A DNA stretch of 62,274 nucleotides from Actinomycetes bacterium (lineage in GTDB: Bacteria; Actinomycetota; Actinomycetes; Actinomycetales; Cellulomonadaceae). Every line of letters starts with the position of its first letter. Position 1 is the stretch's first letter. A model generated the notes under the pieces. The model saw only the letters and a list, made by a program, of their open reading frames with translations, did no database searches and had not been told where the DNA came from. The stretch is from the NCBI GenBank assembly GCA_021793675.1, contig JAJYSG010000006.1, forward strand, positions 1 to 62,274, given 5' to 3'. The translations under genes were made by a program, and so were the position numbers. Positions 32,039 to 41,165 of this stretch are shown here, one piece after another.

Positions 32039-33169
32039 GTGAGCTACCAGCGGTCCCGCAAGCAGAAGGTGGTCGCGAAGGCGCGCCGCATCCAGGACCG
32101 GGAGCTCGCACGGATCGAGCGGGCCAGGCGCGCCCGCCGCGACACCATCCGGCGGGTCGCCCTGCGGGTCGGCGTCGTGGTCGTCGCGCTCGCGATCGTC
32201 GCCGGCGTCGGCCTGGCGGTGCGCGCGGTCGTCGCGAGCAACCGGCGGGGACCGGCCAACATGGCGTCCGACGGGCTGCTGATCTCCAGCACCGACGGCC
32301 AGACGATGACCGCCACCCGGTCCGCGCCGCTGCCGGACAACGGCGTCCCGACGCCGTCGGCCGACCTCGCCTCGTCCGGCGTGACGCAGGTCGTCGCGTA
32401 CTTCGACTACGCCGACCCCGCCTCGGCCGCGTTCTGGCGCACCAACGGCGCGGGCATCGCGCAGATGCTCACCGCGTCGCAGGGGATGTTCACCCTCGAG
32501 ATCCACCCCGTCGCGATCCCGTCCGCCCGGGAGTCGTTCACGCCGATGCCCGCGACGCCGTCCCCCTCCGCCAGCACCGGCAGCACGCCCACGCCGACCG
32601 CGAGCGCGACGCCCGGGGCGACGCCCACCCCGACGCCCACCCAGAACCTCGCGGACGCCGGCTACGACTACGCGCTGCGGGCCGCCAACACGTTCGCGTG
32701 CGTCGCGAACGGTGCGCCCGACCAGGCGCTGGCGGTCAACGACGCACTGTTCGCCGCCCAGGCGACCTTCGGGACCTCGGGGCTGACCGACGACCAGCTG
32801 GTCGCCCTCGTCCAGAAGGCCGGGGTCACGGCCAAGGGCACGGAGAAGTGCATCCGGAGCCACCACTACGAGCGCTGGGTGATCCAGGCAACCACGCGTG
32901 CCATGACCGCCGTGCCCTTCACCGGGGTGCCGGCCCTCGGCACGGCGCCGCTGGTGATCGTCGGCGGCCACCAGTACACCGGCAAGGTCGACGACGCGAC
33001 GGCGTTCACCGGCATCGTGCTGCAGGCGTACCAGGCGGCCAGCCAGGCGGCCAGCGCCGCATCCGGCGCCACCGCGACGCCGACGCCCAGTCCCGGCGCG
33101 ACGCCGGCCGCCACGGCCCCGGCGGTGCCGAGCGGCACCGCCGCACCCACCCCGAGCTCCGGGTCCTGA
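32039..33169 (+). CDS. Membrane-anchored DsbA-like thioredoxin-fold protein without catalytic cysteines
   Basis: A basic N-terminus and one membrane helix (LRVGVVVVALAIVAGVGLAVRAVVA, about residues 42-66) are followed by a thioredoxin-fold DsbA-like domain. The place of the CPxC active site reads VVAYFDYADPASAAFW, so both cysteines are replaced. Only two cysteines remain, far apart (FACVANG and TEKCIRS). A serine/threonine/proline-rich insert (about residues 175-200) and a similar C-terminal tail look like extracellular linkers. The cis-proline region (VPALGTAPLVIVGG) survives. The GTG start has GGAAGTGAGG upstream. Any enzymatic redox role is doubtful. Confidence 0.75.
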   Translation: MSYQRSRKQKVVAKARRIQDRELARIERARRARRDTIRRVALRVGVVVVALAIVAGVGLAVRAVVASNRRGPANMASDGLLISSTDGQTMTATRSAPLPDNGVPTPSADLASSGVTQVVAYFDYADPASAAFWRTNGAGIAQMLTASQGMFTLEIHPVAIPSARESFTPMPATPSPSASTGSTPTPTASATPGATPTPTPTQNLADAGYDYALRAANTFACVANGAPDQALAVNDALFAAQATFGTSGLTDDQLVALVQKAGVTAKGTEKCIRSHHYERWVIQATTRAMTAVPFTGVPALGTAPLVIVGGHQYTGKVDDATAFTGIVLQAYQAASQAASAASGATATPTPSPGATPAATAPAVPSGTAAPTPSSGS

Positions 33170-33218
33170 CGGGCCCGGAGGCGGTGCCGACCACCGGCGC
33201 TGCTGTGGCAAGATGACG

Positions 33219-33244
33219 GCACCGGGACCCTCGCGTCCCGGTGC
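33219..33244 (+). terminator. Hairpin between the DsbA-like gene and msiK
   Basis: GCACCGGGAC and GTCCCGGTGC form a ten-base-pair stem around six bases. It lies 50 bases after the upstream stop codon. Confidence 0.55.
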
Positions 33245-33354
33245 GTCGTCGTCGACGGTGTCGGCGTCGACACGGACCCACCCCCGGCCGGGGATGGGTC
33301 GGGCCTTCACTACGGATCGTCCGGCACGTACCTGCCGGTGAAGGGGAGTACACG

Positions 33355-34488
33355 ATGGCCACGGTCACTTTCGACCACGCGACCCGCATCTACCCGGGCA
33401 CGGAGCGTCCCGCGGTGGACGGTCTGGACCTGCACATCGAGGACGGCGAGTTCCTCGTCCTCGTCGGCCCGTCCGGCTGCGGCAAGTCCACCTCGCTGCG
33501 CATGCTCGCCGGCCTGGAGGACGTCAACTCGGGCCGCGTCCTCATCGGGGACCGCGACGTCACGGACGTCCAGCCCAAGGACCGCGACATCGCGATGGTG
33601 TTCCAGAACTACGCCCTGTACCCGCACATGACCGTCGCGGACAACATGGGCTTCGCGCTGAAGATCGCCGGCACCCCCAAGGCCGAGATCCGCCAGCGCG
33701 TCGAGGAGGCCGCCAAGATCCTCGACCTGTCCCAGTACCTCGACCGCAAGCCGAAGGCGCTCTCCGGTGGCCAGCGTCAGCGCGTCGCCATGGGCCGCGC
33801 CATCGTCCGCCAGCCGCAGGTGTTCCTCATGGACGAGCCGCTGTCGAACCTCGACGCCAAGCTGCGCGTGCAGACCCGCACGCAGATCGCGTCGCTGCAG
33901 CGCCGCCTCGGCGTGACGACGGTCTACGTCACGCACGACCAGATCGAGGCCCTGACCATGGGCGACCGCATCGCCGTGCTCAAGGACGGCCTGCTCCAGC
34001 AGGTCGGCACCCCGCGCGAGATGTACGACGTCCCGGCGAACGTCTTCGTCGCCGGCTTCATCGGCTCCCCCGCCATGAACATCGGCACCTTCCCGGTGCT
34101 CGACGGTGCGGCCTCGGTCGGCAACTCCCGCATCACGCTGCCGCGCCAGGCGATCGGCACGCTGACCGACGACGACAAGGGCAACATCACCGTCGGGTTC
34201 CGGCCCGAGGACCTCGACGTGGTGCCTGCCGGCACCCCGGACTCCATCCCGGTGTACGTCAACATCGTCGAGGAGCTCGGTTCGGACGCCTTCGTGTACG
34301 GCTCGCTGACCGACGCGTTCGGCTCGGCCGCGGTGATCCACTCCACCGCCGCCGACTCCGAGGTCACCGTCCGGATCGACCCGCGCGACGTGCCCGCCAA
34401 GGGCTCTCAGATCAACGTCCGCGTCCGGCCGCACCTGCTGCACCTGTTCCACGCGGGCAACGGCGAGCGCATCGCCATCGGCGCCTGA
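33355..34488 (+). CDS. msiK: Sugar ABC transporter ATPase (MsiK/UgpC type)
   Basis: The protein has Walker [10 protein letters not shown] (residues 38-46), signature LSGGQRQRVAMGRA, Walker B VFLMDEPLSNLDAKLR and a C-terminal TOBE region (NITVGFRPEDLDV), the CUT1 sugar-importer pattern. No permease or binding protein genes are adjacent. In related actinobacteria the orphan MsiK drives several oligosaccharide importers (cellobiose, maltose, xylobiose), so this is probably the shared ATPase. The product has 377 residues and an AGGGGAG ribosome site. Confidence 0.92.
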   Translation: MATVTFDHATRIYPGTERPAVDGLDLHIEDGEFLVLVGPSGCGKSTSLRMLAGLEDVNSGRVLIGDRDVTDVQPKDRDIAMVFQNYALYPHMTVADNMGFALKIAGTPKAEIRQRVEEAAKILDLSQYLDRKPKALSGGQRQRVAMGRAIVRQPQVFLMDEPLSNLDAKLRVQTRTQIASLQRRLGVTTVYVTHDQIEALTMGDRIAVLKDGLLQQVGTPREMYDVPANVFVAGFIGSPAMNIGTFPVLDGAASVGNSRITLPRQAIGTLTDDDKGNITVGFRPEDLDVVPAGTPDSIPVYVNIVEELGSDAFVYGSLTDAFGSAAVIHSTAADSEVTVRIDPRDVPAKGSQINVRVRPHLLHLFHAGNGERIAIGA

Positions 34489-34502
34489 TCACGCGATCGG
34501 CT

Positions 34503-34535
34503 CGAAGGGGCGGGACCAGGGGTCCCGCCCCTTCG
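34503..34535 (+). terminator. Very stable hairpin after msiK
   Basis: A perfect 15-base-pair stem (CGAAGGGGCGGGACC and complement) with a three-base loop lies 15 bases after the msiK stop. It is the clearest intrinsic terminator in the window. The next gene starts only 14-23 bases later. Confidence 0.8.
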
Positions 34536-34558
34536 TCGTGTCGAGGACAATGGCTCCC

Positions 34559-35827
34559 GTGAGCTCCGCCTCCCTGCAGATCACGGCCGCCACGCCGGAC
34601 CCCGCCCTGCTCGACCTCCCCTGGGACGTGCCGCTGGAGGACTGGCCGGCTGCGACGATCGCCGCGCTGCCCCGCGGCATCTCGCGCCACACCGTGCGGT
34701 TCGCCCGGCTGTCGGGCCGCGTCGTGGCGGTCAAGGAGATCGGCGAGTACGTCGCGTTCCGCGAGTACGAGCTGCTGCGCCAGCTGCGCCGGCTGGACGT
34801 GCCGAGCGTCGCGCCCCTCGGCGTCGTCTCGGGCCGACACACACCCGAGGGCGAGCCCCTCGAACCCGCGCTCGTCACGGAGCACCTGCAGTTCGCCCTG
34901 CCGTACCGGGTGCTGTTCAGCCAGACCCTGCGCCCCGACACCGCGACGCGGCTCATCGACGCCCTCGCCGTCCTCATGGTGCGGCTGCACCTCGCGGGCT
35001 TCTACTGGGGCGACGTCTCGCTGTCGAACACGCTCTTCCGGCGGGACGCGGAGACGTTCGCGGCCTACCTCGTGGACGCCGAGACCGGCGACCTGCACGA
35101 GTCGCTCACCGACGGCCAGCGCTCCTACGACCTGGACGTCGCGCGCGTCAACATCATCGGCGAGCTCATGGACCTGCAGGCCGGCGAGTACCTCGAGGAC
35201 GACGCCGACGCGGTGGCGATCGGCGACGCGCTCGTCACGCGCTACACGGAGCTGTGGCACGCGCTCACCGAGGTCGAGTCCTTCGGGTTCGGCGAGCGCT
35301 GGCGTGTCCAGGCGCGCATCGACCGGCTCAACGACCTGGGGTTCGACGTCGACGAGCTCGACATCACCACCGACGTCGGCGGCACCACGGTCCGCATCCA
35401 GCCCAAGGTGGTCGACGCGGGGCACCACAGCCGGCGGCTGATGCGGCTGACGGGTCTCGATGTGCAGGAGAACCAGGCCCGCCGGCTGCTCAACGACCTC
35501 GACGAGTACCGCGCCGCAACCGACCGGCAGCGGGAGGACGAGGCCTTCGTGGCGCACGACTGGCTCACCGAGGTCTTCGAGCCGGCGGTGCGGGCCGTGC
35601 CCCGGGAGCTGCGCGCCAAGCTGGAGCCGGCGCAGGTCTACCACGAGCTGCTGGACCACCGCTGGTTCCTGTCGGAGCTGCAGCACCGGGACGTGCCGAT
35701 GGACCAGGTGGTGGCGTCCTACGTGAAGAACATCCTGCCGCTGCGACCCGACGAGCAGGCGGTGCTCGGCGGCGTCCCTGGCGACATGCGCGACGAGACC
35801 GGCGTGATCCCCGTCGTCGAGCCCTGA
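34559..35827 (+). CDS. DUF4032 family protein (LPS-kinase-like fold)
   Basis: This resembles the actinobacterial DUF4032 proteins, whose N-terminal half recalls WaaP/InaA-type small kinases. Kinase-like pieces are RVVAVKEIGEYVAFREYELLRQL (lysine and glutamate), LHLAGFYWGDVSLSNTLF (HGD/N-like loop, here YWGDVSLSN) and AYLVDAETGDLH. The second half is the DUF4032 region (YHELLDHRWFLSELQHRDVPM). The biological role is unknown. Possible starts are GTG at 34559 (chosen) or ATG at 34550. The length is about 422 residues. It has no room for its own promoter after the msiK hairpin. Confidence 0.8.
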   Translation: MSSASLQITAATPDPALLDLPWDVPLEDWPAATIAALPRGISRHTVRFARLSGRVVAVKEIGEYVAFREYELLRQLRRLDVPSVAPLGVVSGRHTPEGEPLEPALVTEHLQFALPYRVLFSQTLRPDTATRLIDALAVLMVRLHLAGFYWGDVSLSNTLFRRDAETFAAYLVDAETGDLHESLTDGQRSYDLDVARVNIIGELMDLQAGEYLEDDADAVAIGDALVTRYTELWHALTEVESFGFGERWRVQARIDRLNDLGFDVDELDITTDVGGTTVRIQPKVVDAGHHSRRLMRLTGLDVQENQARRLLNDLDEYRAATDRQREDEAFVAHDWLTEVFEPAVRAVPRELRAKLEPAQVYHELLDHRWFLSELQHRDVPMDQVVASYVKNILPLRPDEQAVLGGVPGDMRDETGVIPVVEP

Positions 35828-35842
35828 CCCTCGCAACGTCCG

Positions 35843-36823
35843 CTAGGAGGTGGAGGAGCGGCGGCGGGCCACCTCGTAGAGTGCGATGCCGGCGGCGACG
35901 CCGGCGTTGAGCGACTCGACCGCGCCGGCGATCGGGATCGCCGCGATGGCATCGCACTGCTCGCGGACCAGGCGCGACAGCCCTTTGCCCTCCGAGCCGA
36001 CGACGAGCACCAGCGGGTCACGGGAGAACGGCAGCTCCGCCACGGTCGTGTCCCCGTGACCGTCCAGGCCGACGACGAAGAGGCCGGCCTTCCGATACTC
36101 CCCCAGGGTCCGCGCGAGGTTGGTGGCCCGCGCCACCGGCACGCGCGCCGCGGCACCAGCGGACACCTTCCACGCGGAGGCCGTCACGCCCGCCGCCCGC
36201 CGCTCGGGCACCAGCACGCCGTGCGCGCCGAACGCGCCCGCCGAGCGCAGCACGGCGCCCAGGTTCCGGGGGTCGGTGACACCGTCCAGCGCGACGACCA
36301 GCGCGGCCTCGTCCCGCGCGGCGGCGGCGTCGAGCAGGTCGTCGGGCTCGGCGTAGGCGTACGGCGGCACCTGGATCGCGACACCCTGGTGGACCGCGCC
36401 GTCGGTGAGACGGTCGAGCTCGAGGCGGCCGACCTCGAGCAGCGGGCGCCGCGCGTCGGCCGCGATCGCGATGATCTCGCGCGTGCGGTCGTCGTGCTCG
36501 AGACGTGCGGCGAGGTACACCGTCGTCACCGGCACACCGGCCCGCAGCGCCTCGAGCACGGCGTTGCGACCCGCGACGACCTCGTGCGTCGTCGACCGTC
36601 GCGCCGGCCGGCGCGGAGCGGCCCCCGCCGTCGACGCGCCCGGCCGGGCCGCCGCCCGCGCCTCGGCGGCAGCCTTGCGCTGGTGCGCGGGGTGGTGCTC
36701 GCGGTCCTCCGCCTTGGGCGTCGGGCCGCGGCCCTCGAGCCCCTGCCGGACGCGGCCGCCGCTCCCGGCGGGCCGCTTCACCGCCTTGCGCACCGCACCG
36801 CGGCGCTTGGAGTTCCCGGCCAT
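35843..36823 (-). CDS. rlmB: 23S rRNA 2'-O-methyltransferase RlmB (TrmH family)
   Basis: The C-terminal SPOUT domain shows [53 protein letters not shown] (key words [13 protein letters not shown]), [16 protein letters not shown] and [18 protein letters not shown], the three SPOUT methylase motifs. The basic 75-residue N-terminus is the usual actinobacterial extension. It methylates G2251 of 23S rRNA by family assignment. The start lies in ATGATG overlapping the cysS stop; I chose the second ATG after GGGGAGG. Length is 326. Confidence 0.92.
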   Translation of the reverse strand: MAGNSKRRGAVRKAVKRPAGSGGRVRQGLEGRGPTPKAEDREHHPAHQRKAAAEARAAARPGASTAGAAPRRPARRSTTHEVVAGRNAVLEALRAGVPVTTVYLAARLEHDDRTREIIAIAADARRPLLEVGRLELDRLTDGAVHQGVAIQVPPYAYAEPDDLLDAAAARDEAALVVALDGVTDPRNLGAVLRSAGAFGAHGVLVPERRAAGVTASAWKVSAGAAARVPVARATNLARTLGEYRKAGLFVVGLDGHGDTTVAELPFSRDPLVLVVGSEGKGLSRLVREQCDAIAAIPIAGAVESLNAGVAAGIALYEVARRRSSTS

Positions 36824-38241
36824 CATGCCTCCCCTGCGAGTGACCACCGCGCGCCGTCGCGCCCGTCCTCGACGGCGATGCCTGCCGCCGTGAGCCGGTC
36901 ACGGATCGCGTCCGCGGTGGTGAAGTCCCTGGCGGCACGGGCTGCTGCCCGTGCCGCGATCTCGGCGTCGATGAGCGCCCCGAGCGCGCGCGCCGCCCGG
37001 TCGTCGCCGCCCGCGGTCCGCCACTGCGGCGAGGCCGGGTCGAGCCCGATCGCGTCGAGCATCGCGCGCAGCCCGGCGAGCGCCGTGGTGGTGGCCTCGT
37101 CGTCCCCCCGGGCGAGCGCCGAGTTGCCGGTCCGCAGCACCTCGTGCACCACGGCGAGCGCCGCCGGCACGTTGAGGTCGTCGTCCAGCGCGGCGGCGAA
37201 GTCGGCGGGCACGGCGGTGCCGGCCACGGCTTCGTCGTCCGGCTGGCCCACGCGCTCACCGGCGCGCACGACGAACCCGGACAGCCGCTCCCAGGCGGCG
37301 GCCGCCTCCGGGAGGGTCTCGTCGGTCCACTCCAGCATCGACCGGTACTGCACCGCCGTCAGCGCGTACCGCACCACGGCAGCCGGCACCTGCGTGAGCA
37401 CGGTGCTCACCAGCAGGCTGTTGCCCAACGACTTGCTCATCTTGGCGCCGCCCTGCGTCACCCAGCCGTTGTGCAGCCAGTAACGTGCGAAGCCGTAGCC
37501 CGCCGCACGCGACTGCGCCTGCTCGTTCTCGTGGTGCGGGAACCGCAGGTCCAGGCCGCCGCCGTGGATGTCGAACGCGTCGCCGAGGTAGCGCCGGCTC
37601 ATGGCCGAGCACTCGAGGTGCCAGCCGGGCCGGCCGCGCCCGAAGGGCGTGTCCCACGCCGCGTCGGCGGGCTCGCCGGGCTTCGGGGACTTCCACAGCG
37701 CGAAGTCGTGCGGATCGTGCTTGGCACCGCCCTCGTCGGGGGTGTCGACCATGTCGTCGAGCCGCTGGTTGGTCAGCTCGCCGTAGCGCGGCCAGGACCG
37801 CACGTCGAAGTACACGTCGCCGGGGCCCGCCTGGTAGGCGTGGCCGGACTCGACCAGCGTGCGCATGAGGTCGACCATCTCCGGCACGTGACCGGTGGCG
37901 CGCGGCTCGTAGTCGGGGGGCAGCACGCCCAGCGCGTCGTAGGCGGCGGTGAACGCGCGCTCGTTGGCCAGCGCGAACGCCCACCACGGCCGTCCCGCCT
38001 GCGGCGCCTTGGCGAGGATCTTGTCGTCGATGTCGGTGACGTTGCGCACCAGCGTCACGCGGTGCCCGGTGCGGCGCAGCCACCGCACCAGCACGTCGAA
38101 CGCCACGGCGGACCGCAGGTGCCCCACGTGCGGCGGGGCCTGCACCGTCGCACCGCACAGGTAGATGCCGACCTGCCCGCTCACCAGCGGCACGAAGTCG
38201 CGCACGGTGCGCGTGGCAGAGTCGAACAGCCGCAGGGTCAC
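36823..38241 (-). CDS. cysS: Cysteinyl-tRNA synthetase CysS
   Basis: The class I signatures HVGH (in [18 protein letters not shown]-type) and KMSKS are present. So are the zinc-site residues ([24 protein letters not shown]) and the [14 protein letters not shown] motif. The product has 472 residues and charges tRNA-Cys. The GTG start aligns with the family N-terminus ([10 protein letters not shown]). It is followed directly by rlmB, a common actinobacterial pair. It is not MshC, which has a different N-terminus. Confidence 0.93.
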   Translation of the reverse strand: MTLRLFDSATRTVRDFVPLVSGQVGIYLCGATVQAPPHVGHLRSAVAFDVLVRWLRRTGHRVTLVRNVTDIDDKILAKAPQAGRPWWAFALANERAFTAAYDALGVLPPDYEPRATGHVPEMVDLMRTLVESGHAYQAGPGDVYFDVRSWPRYGELTNQRLDDMVDTPDEGGAKHDPHDFALWKSPKPGEPADAAWDTPFGRGRPGWHLECSAMSRRYLGDAFDIHGGGLDLRFPHHENEQAQSRAAGYGFARYWLHNGWVTQGGAKMSKSLGNSLLVSTVLTQVPAAVVRYALTAVQYRSMLEWTDETLPEAAAAWERLSGFVVRAGERVGQPDDEAVAGTAVPADFAAALDDDLNVPAALAVVHEVLRTGNSALARGDDEATTTALAGLRAMLDAIGLDPASPQWRTAGGDDRAARALGALIDAEIAARAAARAARDFTTADAIRDRLTAAGIAVEDGRDGARWSLAGEA

Positions 38242-38254
38242 GCCCGCAAGGGTA

Positions 38255-38299
38255 CCGGCCGGGTTCCGCCCGCCACCGCGGCCGGCGTCGCCCGGCCGG
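38255..38299 (-). terminator. Inverted repeat between the MFS gene and cysS
   Basis: CCGGCCGGG and CCCGGCCGG are separated by 27 bases. It fills most of the 67-base gap and may act as a terminator for the tetR-MFS operon. Confidence 0.3.
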
Positions 38300-38308
38300 C
38301 CGGGACCC

Positions 38309-39559
38309 TCACGCCAGCTCCTCGTCGGGCGCCGGCCGGTGGGCCTCCGCGGCCATGCCGCCGGACGGCCGCACCCGCCCGCCCGCACCGGCTCCGGGAA
38401 CGCGCAGCACGCCCGAGACCAGGGGCACCGCGAGCACCAGGAGAGCCGGCACGACGAACCCGGCGCGCAGGCTGGCCACCGTGCCCACCGCGCCGACGAG
38501 CACACCGCCGAGCACCACCCCGACGTAGTTGAAGTAGTTGAGGCGTGCGACGACGAGGTCCGCCGCGCCCGGTGCCACGTCGCCCGCCGCCGAGAACGCC
38601 AGCGGCGGGACCACCGCCAGCATCCCGGTCACGCCGAACGCCGCGACGGCCGTCCACGGCGCGTGGGCGGCGACCACGGCGAGCAGCGCCACCGTGCCGA
38701 GCAGCCCGGCCGTGCGCACCACGGCGGTGCGACCCCAGCGCTGCACGGCGCGGTCCCCCAGCACCCGCGCCAGCAGGCCGGCGCCGAGGTAGGCGGCGTA
38801 GCCGAGCGGCCGGACGTGGCCGGACGCGCGCAGGTCGCCGAGCAGCAGCGAGCTCCACGACGACACCGCGGAGTCCGCGATGTAGAACGCGATCACGCAC
38901 ACGCCCAGCAGCAGCACCGGCCGCCACGGCACGCGCCGGCCGGCCGGCAGCGCCTCGAGCGACGCCTCCCCCGCCGGGCCGCGCCAGCCGCCACGCACGA
39001 CGAGCACGGCCGCCGCCACCGCCACCGGGACGCCGAGCAGCAGCACCCACATCACCGGGCGCTCGGCCCCGCGGCCACTGGTCACCGCGACGAGCAGCGC
39101 ACCGACGATGCCGGCCGCCGAGAACGCGCCGTGGAAGGACGCCAGCAACGACCGTCCGTACGCCTGCTGCACGGCGACCGCCTGCATGTTGCCGCCCGCG
39201 TCGACCAGCCCCAGACCCAGGCCGTAGACGAGGAACCCGACGACCGCGACGCCGAAGACGGGCGCCGCGGCGGCCCACGCGAGCGCGACGACGAGCGCCG
39301 TGAGCCCCAGTGTGAGCGCGGCCCGCGAGCCGCCCCGGCCCCGGGCGAGCCGGTCGGCCAGCACGGTGCCGAGGGCCGCCATGACGCACACCAGCAGGAT
39401 GACGACGGTGATCCGGCCGGTGCCGACCGAGTACCGGTCCTCGAAGGTGGGAAGGCTGGTCAGGACGAGCGCGTAGGCGAGCCCCTGCGCAGCGAACGCG
39501 CCCGCGGCCGCGCGCCGGGCGCGGCGCGCCGGGCTCGCGGCCGGGCCCGCGTCGCTCAC
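38309..39559 (-). CDS. Major facilitator superfamily transporter
   Basis: About 12 hydrophobic segments in 416 residues, with a basic N-terminus and the inter-helix-2/3 motif [16 protein letters not shown], place it in the [21 protein letters not shown] resembles the sugar/drug exporters of the FucP/Bicyclomycin-like branch. The substrate is unknown. It overlaps the tetR stop by four bases (GTGA), so the adjacent repressor probably controls it and the pair may be an efflux module. Confidence 0.85.
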   Translation of the reverse strand: MSDAGPAASPARRARRAAAGAFAAQGLAYALVLTSLPTFEDRYSVGTGRITVVILLVCVMAALGTVLADRLARGRGGSRAALTLGLTALVVALAWAAAAPVFGVAVVGFLVYGLGLGLVDAGGNMQAVAVQQAYGRSLLASFHGAFSAAGIVGALLVAVTSGRGAERPVMWVLLLGVPVAVAAAVLVVRGGWRGPAGEASLEALPAGRRVPWRPVLLLGVCVIAFYIADSAVSSWSSLLLGDLRASGHVRPLGYAAYLGAGLLARVLGDRAVQRWGRTAVVRTAGLLGTVALLAVVAAHAPWTAVAAFGVTGMLAVVPPLAFSAAGDVAPGAADLVVARLNYFNYVGVVLGGVLVGAVGTVASLRAGFVVPALLVLAVPLVSGVLRVPGAGAGGRVRPSGGMAAEAHRPAPDEELA

Positions 39560-40206
39560 GCGGTCCTGTCGCGCACCACGCGGCGGGACAGGCCGTCCTC
39601 GCCACGGCCGTCCTGCAGCTCGGCGTGCGCGGACAGGAACTGGGCGAACACCTCCAGGGTCTCGCGGGCCGCGCCGTCGTCGTCGTCGGCGAGCCAGGCC
39701 AGCACCACGCCGTCGGTCATCATGACGACGAGCCGCGACATGACCTCGATCGGCAGCGTCCAGTCGATGCGCGCCGACCGGGCGAGCGTCTCGAGGAACT
39801 GGCGCGCGGCCTCGTGGCTGACGACGTACTGGTTGACGGAGACCTGGCGCACCTCGGGATGGCGCATCGAGTACGTGGTCAGCTCATAGCTCAGCAGCTG
39901 CGAGCCACGGGTCGCGCTGATGCCGGTCCACAGCAGCTCGAGCGCCCGCCCGATGATGACGTCCGCGTCGCCGCTGACAGGCATCTCCAGCAGGCTCTGC
40001 GAGAGGTTCTGGCGGGTGATCTCGTGCGCCATCGCCTCGAGGAGCTCGTCCTTGTCCTGGAAGCAGTAGTGCACCACCCCGAGCGAGACGCCGGCCTCGG
40101 CGGCGACCGCGCGGACGGTGGCGGCGTCGATGCCGTCCCGGCTCGCGACCGTGATGGCGGCCTCGATGAGCTGCTCGCGACGCTCGGCGATCGGCAGCCT
40201 CTTCAT
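39556..40206 (-). CDS. TetR family transcriptional regulator
   Basis: The N-terminal helix-turn-helix is clear: RREQLIEAAITVASRDGIDAATVRAVAAEAGVSLGVVHYCFQDKDELLEAM (key words ATVRAVAAEAGVSLGVVHYCF). The remaining 150 residues are a helical ligand domain with MSRLVVMMTDGVVLAWL, similar to BetI-type members. The product has 216 residues. It is co-transcribed with the MFS gene. An imperfect palindrome upstream is a candidate operator. Confidence 0.9.
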   Translation of the reverse strand: MKRLPIAERREQLIEAAITVASRDGIDAATVRAVAAEAGVSLGVVHYCFQDKDELLEAMAHEITRQNLSQSLLEMPVSGDADVIIGRALELLWTGISATRGSQLLSYELTTYSMRHPEVRQVSVNQYVVSHEAARQFLETLARSARIDWTLPIEVMSRLVVMMTDGVVLAWLADDDDGAARETLEVFAQFLSAHAELQDGRGEDGLSRRVVRDRTA

Positions 40207-40236
40207 GGTCCCCTCCGGTCACGGTACGGCCGCGTG

Positions 40237-40252
40237 TCACCCGTACCGGTGA
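40237..40252. promoter_or_regulatory. Candidate TetR operator
   Basis: TCACC and GGTGA face each other across CGTACC, 31 bases before the tetR ATG, followed by another half-site TGACGTCATCAC. TetR regulators usually bind such dyads over their own promoter. Confidence 0.35.
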
Positions 40253-40529
40253 CGTCATCACAACGCCCGCCGTGACACAAGTCAAGCATGCCTATCACTC
40301 GGCTTGGACGGCTGACCAGATGGCCACCGGGACCGCCGGCGCCACCGAAGCCTGCGCCGACCGGGTCCGCGCTCCGGTCACAGCGCCCTGACCTGGGCAG
40401 AGGCCGGCGGCACCCCGGCTCACGGGCAGGGCACCGGCGCGTCACGCACGACGCGTTCGGGCTTGCCGGTCGGCCCGCGACCGGCCGCGGTGAGCCCACG
40501 TTCGGCCTCGTGCGGGGCCGGGCCGTCCG

Positions 40530-40592
40530 CGGCGGACCCCGCTGCCGCGAGCGCGGCGGCCGGTGCCGGGTGCGGCGGCGGGGGGTCCGCCG
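40530..40592 (-). repeat. Inverted repeat after the thioredoxin operon
   Basis: CGGCGGACCCC and GGGGTCCGCCG are perfect 11-base arms separated by 41 bases that hold a smaller hairpin. The repeat starts 28 bases after the stop of the last gene and could be a terminator. Confidence 0.35.
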
Positions 40593-40620
40593 TACCCGAC
40601 ACGAGCCGTAGCGCTCGGTC

Positions 40621-40785
40621 CTACTTCGAGAAGAGCTTGGAGAGGAAGCCGCCGGCGACCTGCTCGCTCTCGTGGCCCGCGCACCACTGGGACGCCGGCA
40701 CGGTCCGCTTGACCGAGTCGACGTGCTGGCCGCAGCCGGCCCACGTCGTCTTGCCGCACACAGAGCACTTCACGGGGTAGCACAT
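40621..40785 (-). CDS. Small cysteine-rich protein
   Basis: This 54-residue protein starts MCYPVKCSVCGKTTWAGCGQ and contains further QWCAGH, giving five cysteines in 35 residues plus two histidines. It recalls a small zinc-ribbon or metal-knuckle family seen in actinobacteria, without known function. The ATG has a GGAG ribosome site. The phenylalanine/lysine tail (GGFLSKLFSK) could touch a membrane. It is the last gene of the thioredoxin-CoADR-cstR operon, so a link to sulfane sulfur or metal binding is plausible but unproven. Confidence 0.75.
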   Translation of the reverse strand: MCYPVKCSVCGKTTWAGCGQHVDSVKRTVPASQWCAGHESEQVAGGFLSKLFSK

Positions 40786-40819
40786 AGGTGTCTCCTGGGG
40801 TTGGGGGGAGGGGGTTGGT

Positions 40820-41098
40820 TCAGGCAAGCATGAGGAAGAGCTTCTCCAGCTCCTCCGTGGTCAGTCCGTCCTCGCCGGCCGCGGCGGCCTGCGGGTCGAC
40901 GAGGCAGTCCTTCATCGCGGTCGAGACGATCGCGAAGCCGGCCTTGTGCAACGCACTCGTCACCGCTGCGAGCTGCGTGACGACGTCGCGGCAGGATCCG
41001 CCGTTCTCCACCGCGGCGATGACCGCGTTGAGCTGGCCGCTGGCGCGACGCAGGCGGTTGACGATCCGGCGCTGCGCCTCGGCCTCGGGAGTGGTCAT
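40820..41098 (-). CDS. CsoR-family repressor, probably persulfide-sensing (CstR-like), copy 1
   Basis: The 92-residue helical protein (RRIVNRLRRASGQLNAVIAAV) belongs to the CsoR/DUF156 family. Cys36 and Cys65 are at the sensing positions, but the residue that is His61 in copper-binding CsoR is Ala. Loss of this ligand is typical of CstR, which senses persulfides through its two cysteines. Its neighbours (rhodanese, CoA-disulfide reductase, thioredoxin) support that. It is 73% or so identical by eye to the second copy at 46595-46867 over the core. Confidence 0.85.
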   Translation of the reverse strand: MTTPEAEAQRRIVNRLRRASGQLNAVIAAVENGGSCRDVVTQLAAVTSALHKAGFAIVSTAMKDCLVDPQAAAAGEDGLTTEELEKLFLMLA

Positions 41099-41116
41099 GG
41101 GCTGGTTCCTCTCACT

Positions 41117-41140
41117 GCTGACGAGCTGACGAGCTGACGA
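41117..41140. repeat. Three tandem copies of GCTGACGA
   Basis: Three perfect eight-base units lie between the CoADR-rhodanese stop and cstR copy 1. No function is apparent. Confidence 0.6.
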
Positions 41141-41165
41141 GCGGCCGGCGCGAGCCGGACCGCCG

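Larger units (their letters stand above)
40207..40620. other. Non-coding stretch upstream of tetR
   Basis: No gene with convincing codon use was seen in these 414 bases. Next to tetR it holds dyads rich in TCAC/GTGA and the octamer TGACGTCA (40249-40256). Near the other end is an inverted repeat (40530-40592) that may end the sulfur operon. Confidence 0.5.

Noticed and set aside
36823-38241. CysS homologue as mycothiol ligase MshC
   Set aside because: The N-terminus and C-terminal anticodon region are those of CysS, and the partner rlmB is the usual CysS neighbour.
40288-40611. Plus-strand frame of 107 codons in the tetR upstream gap
   Set aside because: Its composition is random for this GC content (Arg, Gly and Pro rich), it has no ribosome site and no recognisable domain.
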